Source: CALXZG01 sp034184445 (GTDB lineage Bacteria; Pseudomonadota; Alphaproteobacteria; CAAHEQ01; UBA3637). From it: a stretch of 12,362 nt of DNA. The stretch lies in NCBI GenBank assembly GCA_034184445.1, contig JAXFZX010000078.1, positions 1 to 12,362 of the forward strand, given 5' to 3'. A program made the position numbers and the translations under genes. Every line of letters starts with the position of its first letter. The stretch's first letter is position 1. Under the pieces are notes generated by a model. The model saw only the letters and a program-made list of their open reading frames with translations. It was not told the DNA's origin and did not search any database. Positions 6,671-12,362 of this stretch are shown here, in pieces.

Positions 6671-6699
6671 TTTATACACCTTTTTTCAAATGATGTCAA
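6671..6699 (-). promoter_or_regulatory. Promoter of tRNA-Ala
   Basis: On the minus strand TTGACA (plus 6694-6699, exact consensus) and TATAAA (plus 6671-6676, one mismatch) are separated by 17 bases, and the tRNA starts 12 bases after the -10. This is a near-ideal sigma-70 promoter, as expected for a stable RNA. Confidence 0.8.
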
Positions 6700-6731
6700 G
6701 TATAGAAACGGCCCCATTTTTGTTTTTTATC

Positions 6732-7214
6732 CTAGAAAGGAATTTCGTCATCAAATCCGCCAGCTTCACCACCGGTCGGCGCTGTATCCCAACCGTTGGA
6801 AGCCGTATTTTCAGCCACAGGCTCATCACCAGATATCGGTTGTGGATTATCAAAGGGTGAACCGTTTCGGTTATCAAGCATTACCAATTCCCCACGATAG
6901 GAGCTCAAAACAACCTCTGTTGTGAATTTATCTTGCCCCGATGCATCTTGAAATTTTCGTGTTTGAAGCGAACCTTCTACATAGACTTTTGACCCTTTAC
7001 GCAAATATTTTTCAGCCAAATCCGCCAAGGTAGAATTAAAAATGACCACCCGATGCCACTCGGTTCGTTCTTGACGTTCGCCATTTTTGTCTTTCCAAGT
7101 ATCAGATGTTGCCACCGACAGATGGGCAATTTTTTGCCCTGCATTGGTGTGCCGAATTTCCGGATCACGCCCTAAATTACCGACTAGAACAACTTTATTA
7201 ATACTGCCTGCCAT
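6732..7214 (-). CDS. ssb: Single-stranded DNA-binding protein
   Basis: A 160-residue bacterial SSB, which coats single-stranded DNA during replication, repair and recombination as a tetramer. The OB-fold spans about residues 1-110: INKVVLVGNLGRDPEIRHT (about 5-23), the WKDKNGERQERTEWHRVVIF segment (about 40-59) and the KGSKVYVEGSLQTRKFQD segment (about 73-90). A Gly/Pro/Asn/Asp-rich linker follows, and the C-terminal tip DDEIPF is the conserved partner-binding tail. Length is usual. The ATG is preceded by AAAGGA and has its own promoter. As it is a full-length SSB with a chromosomal type promoter, it is probably the housekeeping copy, though an element-borne copy cannot be excluded. Confidence 0.97.
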   Translation of the reverse strand: MAGSINKVVLVGNLGRDPEIRHTNAGQKIAHLSVATSDTWKDKNGERQERTEWHRVVIFNSTLADLAEKYLRKGSKVYVEGSLQTRKFQDASGQDKFTTEVVLSSYRGELVMLDNRNGSPFDNPQPISGDEPVAENTASNGWDTAPTGGEAGGFDDEIPF

Positions 7215-7250
7215 AGTATAATCCTTTCAAAAAATGTTTTCTCAGAAAAG

Positions 7251-7279
7251 ATTATACCCGATTTTTTTTTAAAAGGCAA
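7251..7279 (-). promoter_or_regulatory. Promoter of ssb
   Basis: A perfect -10 TATAAT (plus 7251-7256) and a -35 TTGCCT (plus 7274-7279, four of six) are 17 bases apart on the minus strand. The -10 is inside one arm of an inverted repeat (GTATAATC at 7216-7223 and GATTATAC at 7250-7257) whose other arm covers the DNA between the ribosome-binding site and the ATG. Confidence 0.65.
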
Positions 7280-7351
7280 TTTATTTTTTACAACACGTTT
7301 AACACAGCATGAAGTAAATATAATTTTTGATTTCTTACACTTTATACTTCG

Positions 7352-7750
7352 TTATCTATCCAGCAATTTAACATCAGCCCTAAAACGCCGATAATAATTA
7401 CTGGTGCAGCCTTTATGTTGGGTGATTTGGTGATACCATTCTTGAACTGTTTGGGTTTGTCCCTCTTTGACATCATTGAGCTTTCCTGCCACAGAAAGAC
7501 AACAATGCCTCTTACGCATGACCAATTCTGTCGTATCGGGATTACCATCCAAGTCAAAAAAGAATAGAGAGCATGCACTATTGTATTGACCAATTACCTC
7601 TTTCTTCGTTAATGTTGCCGGATTTAAGGGGATTTCGTTCAGTTCGGTTGTCGGATCCGTATTCAACCGATCCTCCAAATTATCACGGCAACCTTGAAAA
7701 CTTAATGTGCCCGCCAAGGCAAACAAGGATAAAAGTGTTTTGTTTTTCAT
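7352..7750 (-). CDS. Small putative lipoprotein, unknown function
   Basis: A 132-residue protein beginning MKNKTLLSLFALAGTLSFQG followed by Cys21, which looks like a lipoprotein signal with an imperfect lipobox (FQGC). The mature part is polar and contains several more cysteines (around residues 41, 62-63 and 114) and a C-terminal basic stretch (YYRRFRADVKLLDR). FFFDLDGNPDTTELVM (about 64-80) is the sort of acidic D-x-D/N segment that may bind a cation, but no domain is recognised. I use the ATG at 7750 because AAGGAG lies five bases before it; a GTG two codons upstream would overlap that site. It is a separate transcription unit downstream of the decarboxylase operon, with its own promoter. 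Confidence 0.7.
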   Translation of the reverse strand: MKNKTLLSLFALAGTLSFQGCRDNLEDRLNTDPTTELNEIPLNPATLTKKEVIGQYNSACSLFFFDLDGNPDTTELVMRKRHCCLSVAGKLNDVKEGQTQTVQEWYHQITQHKGCTSNYYRRFRADVKLLDR

Positions 7751-7777
7751 TATCACTCCTTTTTGAATCCGTTTTTC

Positions 7778-7806
7778 ATCCTATCAGAAATCAGGGTGAA
7801 AGTCAA
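7778..7806 (-). promoter_or_regulatory. Promoter of the small lipoprotein gene
   Basis: TTGACT (plus 7801-7806) and TAGGAT (plus 7778-7783) with 17 bases between them on the minus strand, about 28 bases before the ATG. It lies just after the stop of oadB. Confidence 0.6.
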
Positions 7807-7846
7807 ATATGTTTTATAATACAGGCAGAACGCCACTTGTTTTTTA

Positions 7847-8971
7847 CTATCCGCACAAAGCCAACAAAATACCGGCTGCAATGGCCGAACCGATAGAGCC
7901 TGCCACATTGGCACCCATTGCATGCATCAAGAGATGATTGTCCGGATTTTCTTCCTGTCCCAATTTTTCCGATACACGAGCCGCCATGGGGATAGCACTG
8001 ACCCCAGCGGATCCAATTAAAGGATTGATCTTATCTCGGCAAAAGATGTTTAATAAACGTGCCATTAAAACACCACTTGCTGTCCCGATACAGAAAGCGA
8101 TAACACCTAAGCCCAAAACGATAAGGGTTTGCGGTTTTAAAAATAGATCGGCAGATAATTTTGCACCAACCGTAATCCCCAATAGGATTGTCACAATGTT
8201 CATCAATTCATTAGAGGCACCTTTGGCTAAACGATCGGTGACCCCGCATTCTTTCAATAAATTTCCGAACATTAACATGCCGATTAAAGGGATTGCCAAA
8301 GGAATGAAAAGGGCGGTTAAACAAATGACCATAATGGGAAAAATAATTTTTTCCGTCTGAGAAACCTCACGTAATTGCGTCATTTTTATTTGTCTTTCTG
8401 CCCGAGGGGTCATTAGGCGCATAATCGGAGGTTGAATGACCGGCACCAAGGCCATATAGGAATAGGCAGCCACAGCAATAGAGCCCAAAAGTTCCGGTGC
8501 CAGTTTCCCGGCCAAAAAGATAGAAGTTGGCCCGTCTGCCCCGCCGATTATGGCAATAGAAGCAGCCTGCTTAACACTTAAATCAAACCCCGGAATGATT
8601 TTTGTCAGTAAGATCCCCCCTAAAAAAGTGCCAAAAATAGCGAATTGAGCCGCTCCACCCAACAAGGCTGTTTTGGGATTAGCCAACATGGGACCAAAAT
8701 CGGTCATTGCCCCAACGCCTAAAAAAATGAGTAAGGGGAAAATTCCTGTTTCAATGCCGACTTTAAAAAGGATGTTTAAAAGACCGCCGTTTTCCGTCAT
8801 GCCGGCATTCGGGCAGTTTGCCAACAAGCCACCAATTGCAATCGGGATCAATAAAAGCGGTTCAAATTTCTTTTTAATCCCTAAATACAATAGCAAGAAG
8901 CACACCATCATCATAATGATTTGACCGAATGTTAGATGCATAAGGCCTAAATTATTTCTCAATATATTCAT
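7847..8971 (-). CDS. oadB: Oxaloacetate decarboxylase beta subunit (Na+ pump membrane subunit)
   Basis: A 374-residue polytopic membrane protein that decarboxylates carboxybiotin and couples this to sodium export across the inner membrane. Diagnostic segments are present: IIGGADGPTSIFLAGKLAPE (about 141-160) with Asp146, the equivalent of the essential Asp203 of the Klebsiella subunit, then LLGSIAVAAYSYMALVPVIQPPIMRL (about 161-186), and the C-terminal HAMGANVAGSIGSAIAAGIL (about 350-370) with the conserved Asn. The sequence shows around nine to eleven hydrophobic segments. Length is a little shorter than some homologues but complete. The ATG overlaps the stop of the preceding 181-residue gene (ATGA) and has GGAGGT five bases upstream, so coupling is likely. 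Homologous beta subunits serve methylmalonyl-CoA, malonate and glutaconyl-CoA decarboxylases; the substrate is set by the alpha subunit. Confidence 0.95.
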   Translation of the reverse strand: MNILRNNLGLMHLTFGQIIMMMVCFLLLYLGIKKKFEPLLLIPIAIGGLLANCPNAGMTENGGLLNILFKVGIETGIFPLLIFLGVGAMTDFGPMLANPKTALLGGAAQFAIFGTFLGGILLTKIIPGFDLSVKQAASIAIIGGADGPTSIFLAGKLAPELLGSIAVAAYSYMALVPVIQPPIMRLMTPRAERQIKMTQLREVSQTEKIIFPIMVICLTALFIPLAIPLIGMLMFGNLLKECGVTDRLAKGASNELMNIVTILLGITVGAKLSADLFLKPQTLIVLGLGVIAFCIGTASGVLMARLLNIFCRDKINPLIGSAGVSAIPMAARVSEKLGQEENPDNHLLMHAMGANVAGSIGSAIAAGILLALCG

Positions 8972-9513
8972 TTTTTACCTCCGATGTAGGTCAGATATTT
9001 TGGCGGAATAACACCGTCTTTCATGATGAGTAGATGAAAACCGGTAAAGGCAAATCGCCATCCTTTTTCATCATTACAAATGCCCCAGTTAATGGGGGAA
9101 TAGTCAATTTTATCCGGTGAAGACAACCGATCAAATCCGTCCCGATGATTGGCTTCCCACTCGGTGACTTGTTTAGCCCGAATCTTATCATCAGCCGACA
9201 AGGGGTATTTTACATAAACTGCCTCCAATAAATTATCCTTTATCAAACCGTCTAAATCAATTTCATATACATCAGTTGCGGCCACAAGGGACTTTAAATT
9301 CGGTGTTGTCGGTTGTATTGGTTCTGTAAAGCAGCGGATTCCCCGGCTGTATCCCGGAAAAAATTCTTCCATCCAAGCCGAAATTTCGGCCTGAGTTTTT
9401 TTGCCCGACCGATAAGTATAATACCCTAGATCCACCTGCGGGCTTTTGGAAAAGGCAAATAAGCCTGTTTTTAATATATCGCTTCCCTTGGGGGCATGGT
9501 GATACATTTTCAT
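8968..9513 (-). CDS. Orphan 181-residue protein inside the decarboxylase operon
   Basis: I do not recognise this protein. It is soluble, without signal peptide or membrane segment, starting MKMYHHAPKGSDILKTGLFA. The YHHAPKG...IL..GLFAFSKSP opening loosely recalls proteins of ADP-ribosyltransferase-like fold, but this is a weak impression and no catalytic triad could be checked. Other features are an aromatic-rich middle (about 30-60: DLGYYTYRSGKK...WMEEFFPGYSRGIRCF), a DVYEIDLDGLI strand (about 81-91) and a WGICNDEKGWRFAFTGFHLLIMKDGV end (about 142-167). It starts three bases after the stop of the alpha subunit, with GGAG six bases before the ATG, and its stop overlaps the start of oadB. Its place between the two catalytic subunits points to a role tied to the complex: regulator, assembly factor or modifier. 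Confidence 0.85.
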   Translation of the reverse strand: MKMYHHAPKGSDILKTGLFAFSKSPQVDLGYYTYRSGKKTQAEISAWMEEFFPGYSRGIRCFTEPIQPTTPNLKSLVAATDVYEIDLDGLIKDNLLEAVYVKYPLSADDKIRAKQVTEWEANHRDGFDRLSSPDKIDYSPINWGICNDEKGWRFAFTGFHLLIMKDGVIPPKYLTYIGGKK

Positions 9514-9516
9514 ACT

Positions 9517-11292
9517 TTACTCCAATTCAAATAACGAATCACCGGCTTTAACAGTATCGCCTTTTTTAATGTGGATATTTTTAATAGTGCCGCTTTGAGA
9601 GGCCTTAATAAAGGTCTCCATTTTCATAACCTCTATCACACATAAATCTTGACCGGTTTTGACCCTATCTCCTTCGGATGCCAAGATTTGTGTCACAATG
9701 CCGGGGGTTGCTGCCGTAATCGTTTGCTTGTTTCCCATGCTAACCGGTGCTTTTTGAGGTTCCTCTTTGCCGGTAGTGGTCACCGAAACGGGATATTCTT
9801 TTCCGTTCACAACGGCAGTGTTTCCATTTAACACCACATGAAACGATTCGCCCCCGACAGTGACTTGATAAGTGCTATTTTGGGGTTTAGATTTTTCTTT
9901 GTATCTGACCCCGATTTTTCCTTTGCCAGACAGGAAAGTGATTCCTTTTTCTCCGCAGGCCGCCACAATAAAGATATTTTCGTCCGTTATCGGCAAGTTC
10001 GCATTTTTCAGCATTTCTTCATAATGTTTGCGTGATTTATTCGGATTTTTATCGTTTAGGGTCAAGACTTTTTCTTTTGTCGGTTTTAACCCTAATTGTT
10101 CAGCTGCAATTTGAATAACTTTTTTATCCGGTGATACGGGTGTTTTCCCGAAATAGCCCAAAACCATTTTACCGTATCCTTCGGCAATTTTTTTCCAAGA
10201 CCCTTGCATGACATTGTTAAAGGCCTGTTGAAAATAGAATTGGGATACCGGCGTGACAGAAGTACCAAAGCCCCCTTTTCTGACAACTTCTTCCATAGCT
10301 ACAATAATTTCGCCGTATTTGTCCATCAAACCATTATCCCTCAGCATCTGGGTATTGGCCGTTAATGCTCCACCGGGCATCGGTGACCAAGGAATTCTGG
10401 GATCGGTATGCAGGGCTTCCGGTGGTAAAAAGTAGTCTTGAAGGGCTTCTTTTAAGCTTTCTTCCACTTTCATCACGGCATCAATATCACATTCAAGTTC
10501 ATAATCCGACCCACGCAAAGCATGCCACAATGTTGCTACATCTGGTTGGCATGTCCCGCCCGAAACGGGTGCCAAAGATAAATCCACAATATCCGCACCG
10601 GCCTCTATCGCGGCCATATAGCATGCTAGTCCCACCCCTGCCGTTTCATGGGAATGGTATTCAATCGGGCATTTGGAACCTACCAATTTTCTGGCTTTTT
10701 TGATGGTGTCAAACACGACACTTGGCACCGAGGTCCCCGAAGCGTCTTTAAAACAGAGTGAATCAAAGGGAATTTTGGCCTTAATGAATTTTTTTAAGCG
10801 TTCTTCATAAAACTCCGCCGTATGCGCCCCTTTTGCCCCCGGGGGCAGAGCCATCGCCGCAATACATAATTGATGCTTTAATCCCACTTTTTTGATGCAG
10901 TCAGCACTATATTTTAAATTATCCGGATCATTTAAGGCATCAAAATTTCGAATCGTTGATACCCCGTGCTTTTTAAACAATTCTGCATGTAATTTAATCA
11001 TTTCCGAACTTTGGGAATCAAGGGCTACCACATTGACCCCGCGGGCAAGGGTTTGTAAATTAACCTTTGGTCCCACGATTTCGCGGAACCTATCCATCAC
11101 ATCAAAAGCATTCTCATTATTATAAAAAAACGCCGATTGAAAAGCAGCACCTCCACCGGATTCAAAATTATCAATACCGGCTTTTACGGCCTCAGCCACT
11201 ATGGGCAGATAATCTTTGGATAAAACTCTTGCCCCAAAACATGATTGAAACCCGTCCCGAAATGCGGTGCACAAAAACTTAATTTTTTTCAT
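9517..11292 (-). CDS. oadA: Oxaloacetate decarboxylase alpha subunit (carboxyltransferase + biotinyl domain)
   Basis: A 591-residue cytoplasmic subunit that transfers the carboxyl group of an acyl substrate, probably oxaloacetate, to biotin. The TIM-barrel carboxyltransferase domain (about 1-290) has the metal and catalytic positions: Arg12-Asp13 (FRDGFQS), Lys182 (FKDASGTSVPS) and His213/His215 (YHSHETAG). The conserved PMPGGALTANTQ (about 312-323) follows, then the PYC_OADA-like middle domain (about 320-450). The C-terminal biotinyl domain (about 520-591) has EVMKMET with biotinylated Lys557. The N-terminal motif differs from the usual TxLRDAHQS of OadA: it is TAFRDGFQS, a variant I recall from 'biotin attachment' OadA relatives in Deltaproteobacteria. 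Pyruvate carboxylase subunit B is the main alternative; the presence of oadB and an oadG-like gene in the same operon favours the decarboxylase. It overlaps the SemiSWEET gene by 14 bases; the leader has AGGGGA. Confidence 0.9.
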   Translation of the reverse strand: MKKIKFLCTAFRDGFQSCFGARVLSKDYLPIVAEAVKAGIDNFESGGGAAFQSAFFYNNENAFDVMDRFREIVGPKVNLQTLARGVNVVALDSQSSEMIKLHAELFKKHGVSTIRNFDALNDPDNLKYSADCIKKVGLKHQLCIAAMALPPGAKGAHTAEFYEERLKKFIKAKIPFDSLCFKDASGTSVPSVVFDTIKKARKLVGSKCPIEYHSHETAGVGLACYMAAIEAGADIVDLSLAPVSGGTCQPDVATLWHALRGSDYELECDIDAVMKVEESLKEALQDYFLPPEALHTDPRIPWSPMPGGALTANTQMLRDNGLMDKYGEIIVAMEEVVRKGGFGTSVTPVSQFYFQQAFNNVMQGSWKKIAEGYGKMVLGYFGKTPVSPDKKVIQIAAEQLGLKPTKEKVLTLNDKNPNKSRKHYEEMLKNANLPITDENIFIVAACGEKGITFLSGKGKIGVRYKEKSKPQNSTYQVTVGGESFHVVLNGNTAVVNGKEYPVSVTTTGKEEPQKAPVSMGNKQTITAATPGIVTQILASEGDRVKTGQDLCVIEVMKMETFIKASQSGTIKNIHIKKGDTVKAGDSLFELE

Positions 11293-11551
11293 TTTTCCCC
11301 TCTTTTAGAATAGTCAAAAAAATACTACCGGCAAAAATAACCGATATACCGTTAAATAAAATCATAGGGATGGATCGGATAAAAAATCCGTAAATAACCC
11401 AACACAAAATCCCCACCGTATAAATAAAATAGGATACCAGCGAAAGTCCCTTTACATCCCTTGTCCGTAAGGTCTTAATCGTCTGTGGCAAAAAACAAAT
11501 AGCCGTCAATATTCCCGCCATATATCCAAAAAATTCGCCGATAAAGTTCAT
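11279..11551 (-). CDS. SemiSWEET sugar transporter (PQ-loop family)
   Basis: A 90-residue inner-membrane protein of the bacterial SemiSWEET/MtN3 family, half-size transporters with three transmembrane helices that work as dimers and carry sugars such as sucrose or other small solutes. Helices are at about 5-23, 36-57 and 62-82. The PQ motif is plain: CFLPQTIKTLRTRDVKGLSL (about 19-38), with Pro22 in the first helix and the RTRDVKGLS loop. The length is right for the family. The ATG overlaps the stop of the preceding small gene (ATGA), with AGGAGGT just upstream, and the gene ends 14 bases inside oadA. That firm embedding in the decarboxylase operon is unusual. The substrate could be an organic acid or sugar precursor, but this is not shown. 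Confidence 0.9.
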   Translation of the reverse strand: MNFIGEFFGYMAGILTAICFLPQTIKTLRTRDVKGLSLVSYFIYTVGILCWVIYGFFIRSIPMILFNGISVIFAGSIFLTILKEGKNEKN

Positions 11552-11724
11552 GCAACCTCCTGTGCTTTGGCAACAGCAATGGCTATGGCAACTTTATCGT
11601 TGGCTGAATTTTTTGTTTTCTCTATCACTTGGCGCAAAAACACCATTGCACCGATTAACAAGGTTAAAAAGGCAAAAACGCCCCCCATTCCCCATAGTGT
11701 AATTATCACAGCTTGTTCTATCAT
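11548..11724 (-). CDS. oadG: Oxaloacetate decarboxylase gamma subunit (very short)
   Basis: A 58-residue single-pass membrane protein. Residues about 6-30 are hydrophobic and contain LWGMGGVFAFLTLLIGAMV, matching the LGMGVVFLFL-type motif at the start of OadG/sodium-pump decarboxylase gamma subunits. A charged stretch follows (RQVIEKTKNSANDK) and an Ala/Val-rich tail (VAIAIAVAKAQEVA). Gamma subunits usually have about 80 or more residues with a longer cytoplasmic tail that binds the alpha subunit, so this one is short. In the family the subunit holds alpha and beta together. It is the first gene of the operon, starting at an ATG with AAGGGGGT upstream; its stop overlaps the SemiSWEET start. 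It is too short for common ORF size limits and is easily missed. Confidence 0.82.
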   Translation of the reverse strand: MIEQAVIITLWGMGGVFAFLTLLIGAMVFLRQVIEKTKNSANDKVAIAIAVAKAQEVA

Positions 11725-11750
11725 TATACCCCCTTGATTGTTTTGCGTTG

Positions 11751-11779
11751 ATTTTAACCTTTATTTTTTTGTTTTGCAA
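11751..11779 (-). promoter_or_regulatory. Promoter of the oad operon
   Basis: TTGCAA (plus 11774-11779, four of six) and TAAAAT (plus 11751-11756, five of six) are 17 bases apart on the minus strand. The start would lie about 20 bases before the oadG ATG, with an A-rich spacer. Confidence 0.5.
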
Positions 11780-11843
11780 GTCTGCTTAGGAAAATTTTTG
11801 AACATTTAAATGGATGTGTGGGGTGACTGTTTTATATGTATTG

Positions 11844-11861
11844 CTTTTTTTTAAAAAAAAG
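11844..11861. repeat. 18-bp T8/A8 palindrome upstream of a strong promoter
   Basis: A perfect palindrome of C, eight T, eight A and G, ending three bases before the -35 box of the plus-strand promoter. A/T tracts in this place can act as UP elements contacting the RNA polymerase alpha subunit; bent DNA is another option. Confidence 0.5.
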
Positions 11862-11864
11862 TAG

Positions 11865-11894
11865 TTGACAAGTCATTTTAATATATGGTATAAA
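11865..11894 (+). promoter_or_regulatory. Strong promoter of the repeat-protein gene
   Basis: TTGACA (11865-11870, exact) and TATAAA (11889-11894, one mismatch) with an 18-base spacer. Initiation at about 11901 gives a leader of about 26 bases before the ATG at 11927. Confidence 0.7.
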
Positions 11895-11926
11895 GAGCAA
11901 AAATTCCATTAGAAAAGGGGAAAACC

Positions 11927-12362
11927 ATGGCCAAAAAAGTAAAAAGATTTCTTGTGTTTTTGTTCACTTCGTTCTTTTTCTCGCTTATTTCGGGAAAAGC
12001 CGATCCCGCAAAGCGGATTGAGAAAAAACCGGATGATACATTCGCGTTTTTAAAGAAGGCTCAATCACTTAATGTGGCCAAAGCCGGTCTTTTAGATGAC
12101 TTTTTTGGCAATAATCGAATCGATGAAAATTATTATAACTCCGACTATCCAACGGATATGATCTCGGATAAGACAACGGATATAGACTCGGAATATCCAA
12201 CGGGAACGGACTATTCGACAGACTATTCGACAGACTATTCGACGGATATGGTCTCGGATGAGCCAACGGGAACGGACTATTCAACAGATACAATCTCGGA
12301 TAAGACAACGGATATAGACTCGGACTATTTAAACACGGACTATTCAACGGACTATTCAACAG
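11927..12362 (+). CDS. Secreted acidic DYST-repeat protein (3' end beyond window)
   Basis: An open frame of at least 145 codons that is still open at the window edge. It starts MAKKVKRFLVFLFTSFFFSL and SGKADP, a typical Sec signal peptide: basic start, long hydrophobic core, probable cleavage after KA. Residues to about 70 form a unique, lysine-rich region (AKRIEKKPDDTFAFLKKAQS). From about residue 72 on it is a repeat region rich in Asp, Thr, Ser and Tyr, with the word DYST three times in a row (12209-12244) and again at 12275-12286 and near the end. A 32-base stretch recurs exactly at 12161-12192 and 12293-12324, a higher-order period of 132 bases (44 residues). The run of multiple-of-three repeats keeps the frame. 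Weak AGGGGA ribosome-binding site. The function is unknown; a surface or extracellular protein binding cations or host material is possible. The opposite strand is also open through the repeats, but lacks a ribosome-binding site and signal. Confidence 0.78.
   Translation, partial: MAKKVKRFLVFLFTSFFFSLISGKADPAKRIEKKPDDTFAFLKKAQSLNVAKAGLLDDFFGNNRIDENYYNSDYPTDMISDKTTDIDSEYPTGTDYSTDYSTDYSTDMVSDEPTGTDYSTDTISDKTTDIDSDYLNTDYSTDYST

Noticed and set aside
7807..7846. Terminator after oadB
   Set aside because: Only a three-base GGC/GCC stem is visible after the stop; no convincing hairpin with a T run was found.
7938..8360. Plus-strand frame of 140 residues inside oadB
   Set aside because: oadB is well conserved along this stretch; the antisense frame has no ribosome-binding site or family resemblance.
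11594..11779. Minus-strand frame of 61 residues overlapping the oad operon start
   Set aside because: It is in another frame than the oadG-like gene, which has the family motif, a ribosome-binding site and overlap with the next gene.
12069..12359. Minus-strand open frame of 96 residues with repeated SLYPLSYPR-type words
   Set aside because: It is the complement of the DYST repeats, which keep both strands open. The plus strand has a strong promoter and a signal peptide; the minus strand has neither.

Overview
The window reads as one piece of a fairly AT-rich bacterial chromosome, most likely from an alphaproteobacterium, perhaps a fermentative or host-associated one. The lineage guess rests on the pairing of a large serine recombinase with a DUF2924 protein, which I know mainly from alphaproteobacterial prophages and islands. 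The lifestyle guess rests on a biotin-dependent, sodium-pump-type oxaloacetate decarboxylase operon. Both are inference; there is no rRNA or other strong taxonomic marker.

Left part (1-1500): a SnoaL-like lipoprotein (77-559, -) and a small nitroreductase (895-1410, -) are separated by about 335 bases without a gene that carry several copies of a TGACCACCC motif. Middle part (about 1507-6318): a mobile-element cassette. On the minus strand, reading right to left, it has an AlpA-like HTH protein, a 32-residue ORF not previously obvious, a DUF2924 protein, a 568-residue serine recombinase, a DUF6291-like phage replication protein and a putative helicase loader, all tightly packed. A divergent plus-strand gene of unknown function starts at 5499. 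It has been broken near its 3' end by an exact 58-bp tandem duplication; the undisrupted frame would encode 253 residues. The region between the divergent genes holds two inverted repeats that look like operators.

Right of the cassette: a tRNA-Ala(CGC) gene with its own near-consensus promoter and intrinsic terminator, then ssb with a good promoter, then a small putative lipoprotein, all on the minus strand.

Right part (7847-11724, -): an operon in the order oadG (58 residues, very short), SemiSWEET, oadA-like carboxyltransferase/biotinyl subunit, a 181-residue orphan, and oadB. Genes overlap or lie within a few bases of each other, so they are probably co-transcribed and translationally coupled. 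OadA would remove the carboxyl group from oxaloacetate onto biotin, OadB would decarboxylate carboxybiotin and export Na+, and OadG would anchor the complex. The SemiSWEET transporter and the orphan protein are unusual members and the most interesting candidates for an undescribed functional link.

Far right (11927 to the end, +): a strong promoter drives a secreted protein, cut off by the window edge, whose mature part is made of acidic DYST-type repeats.
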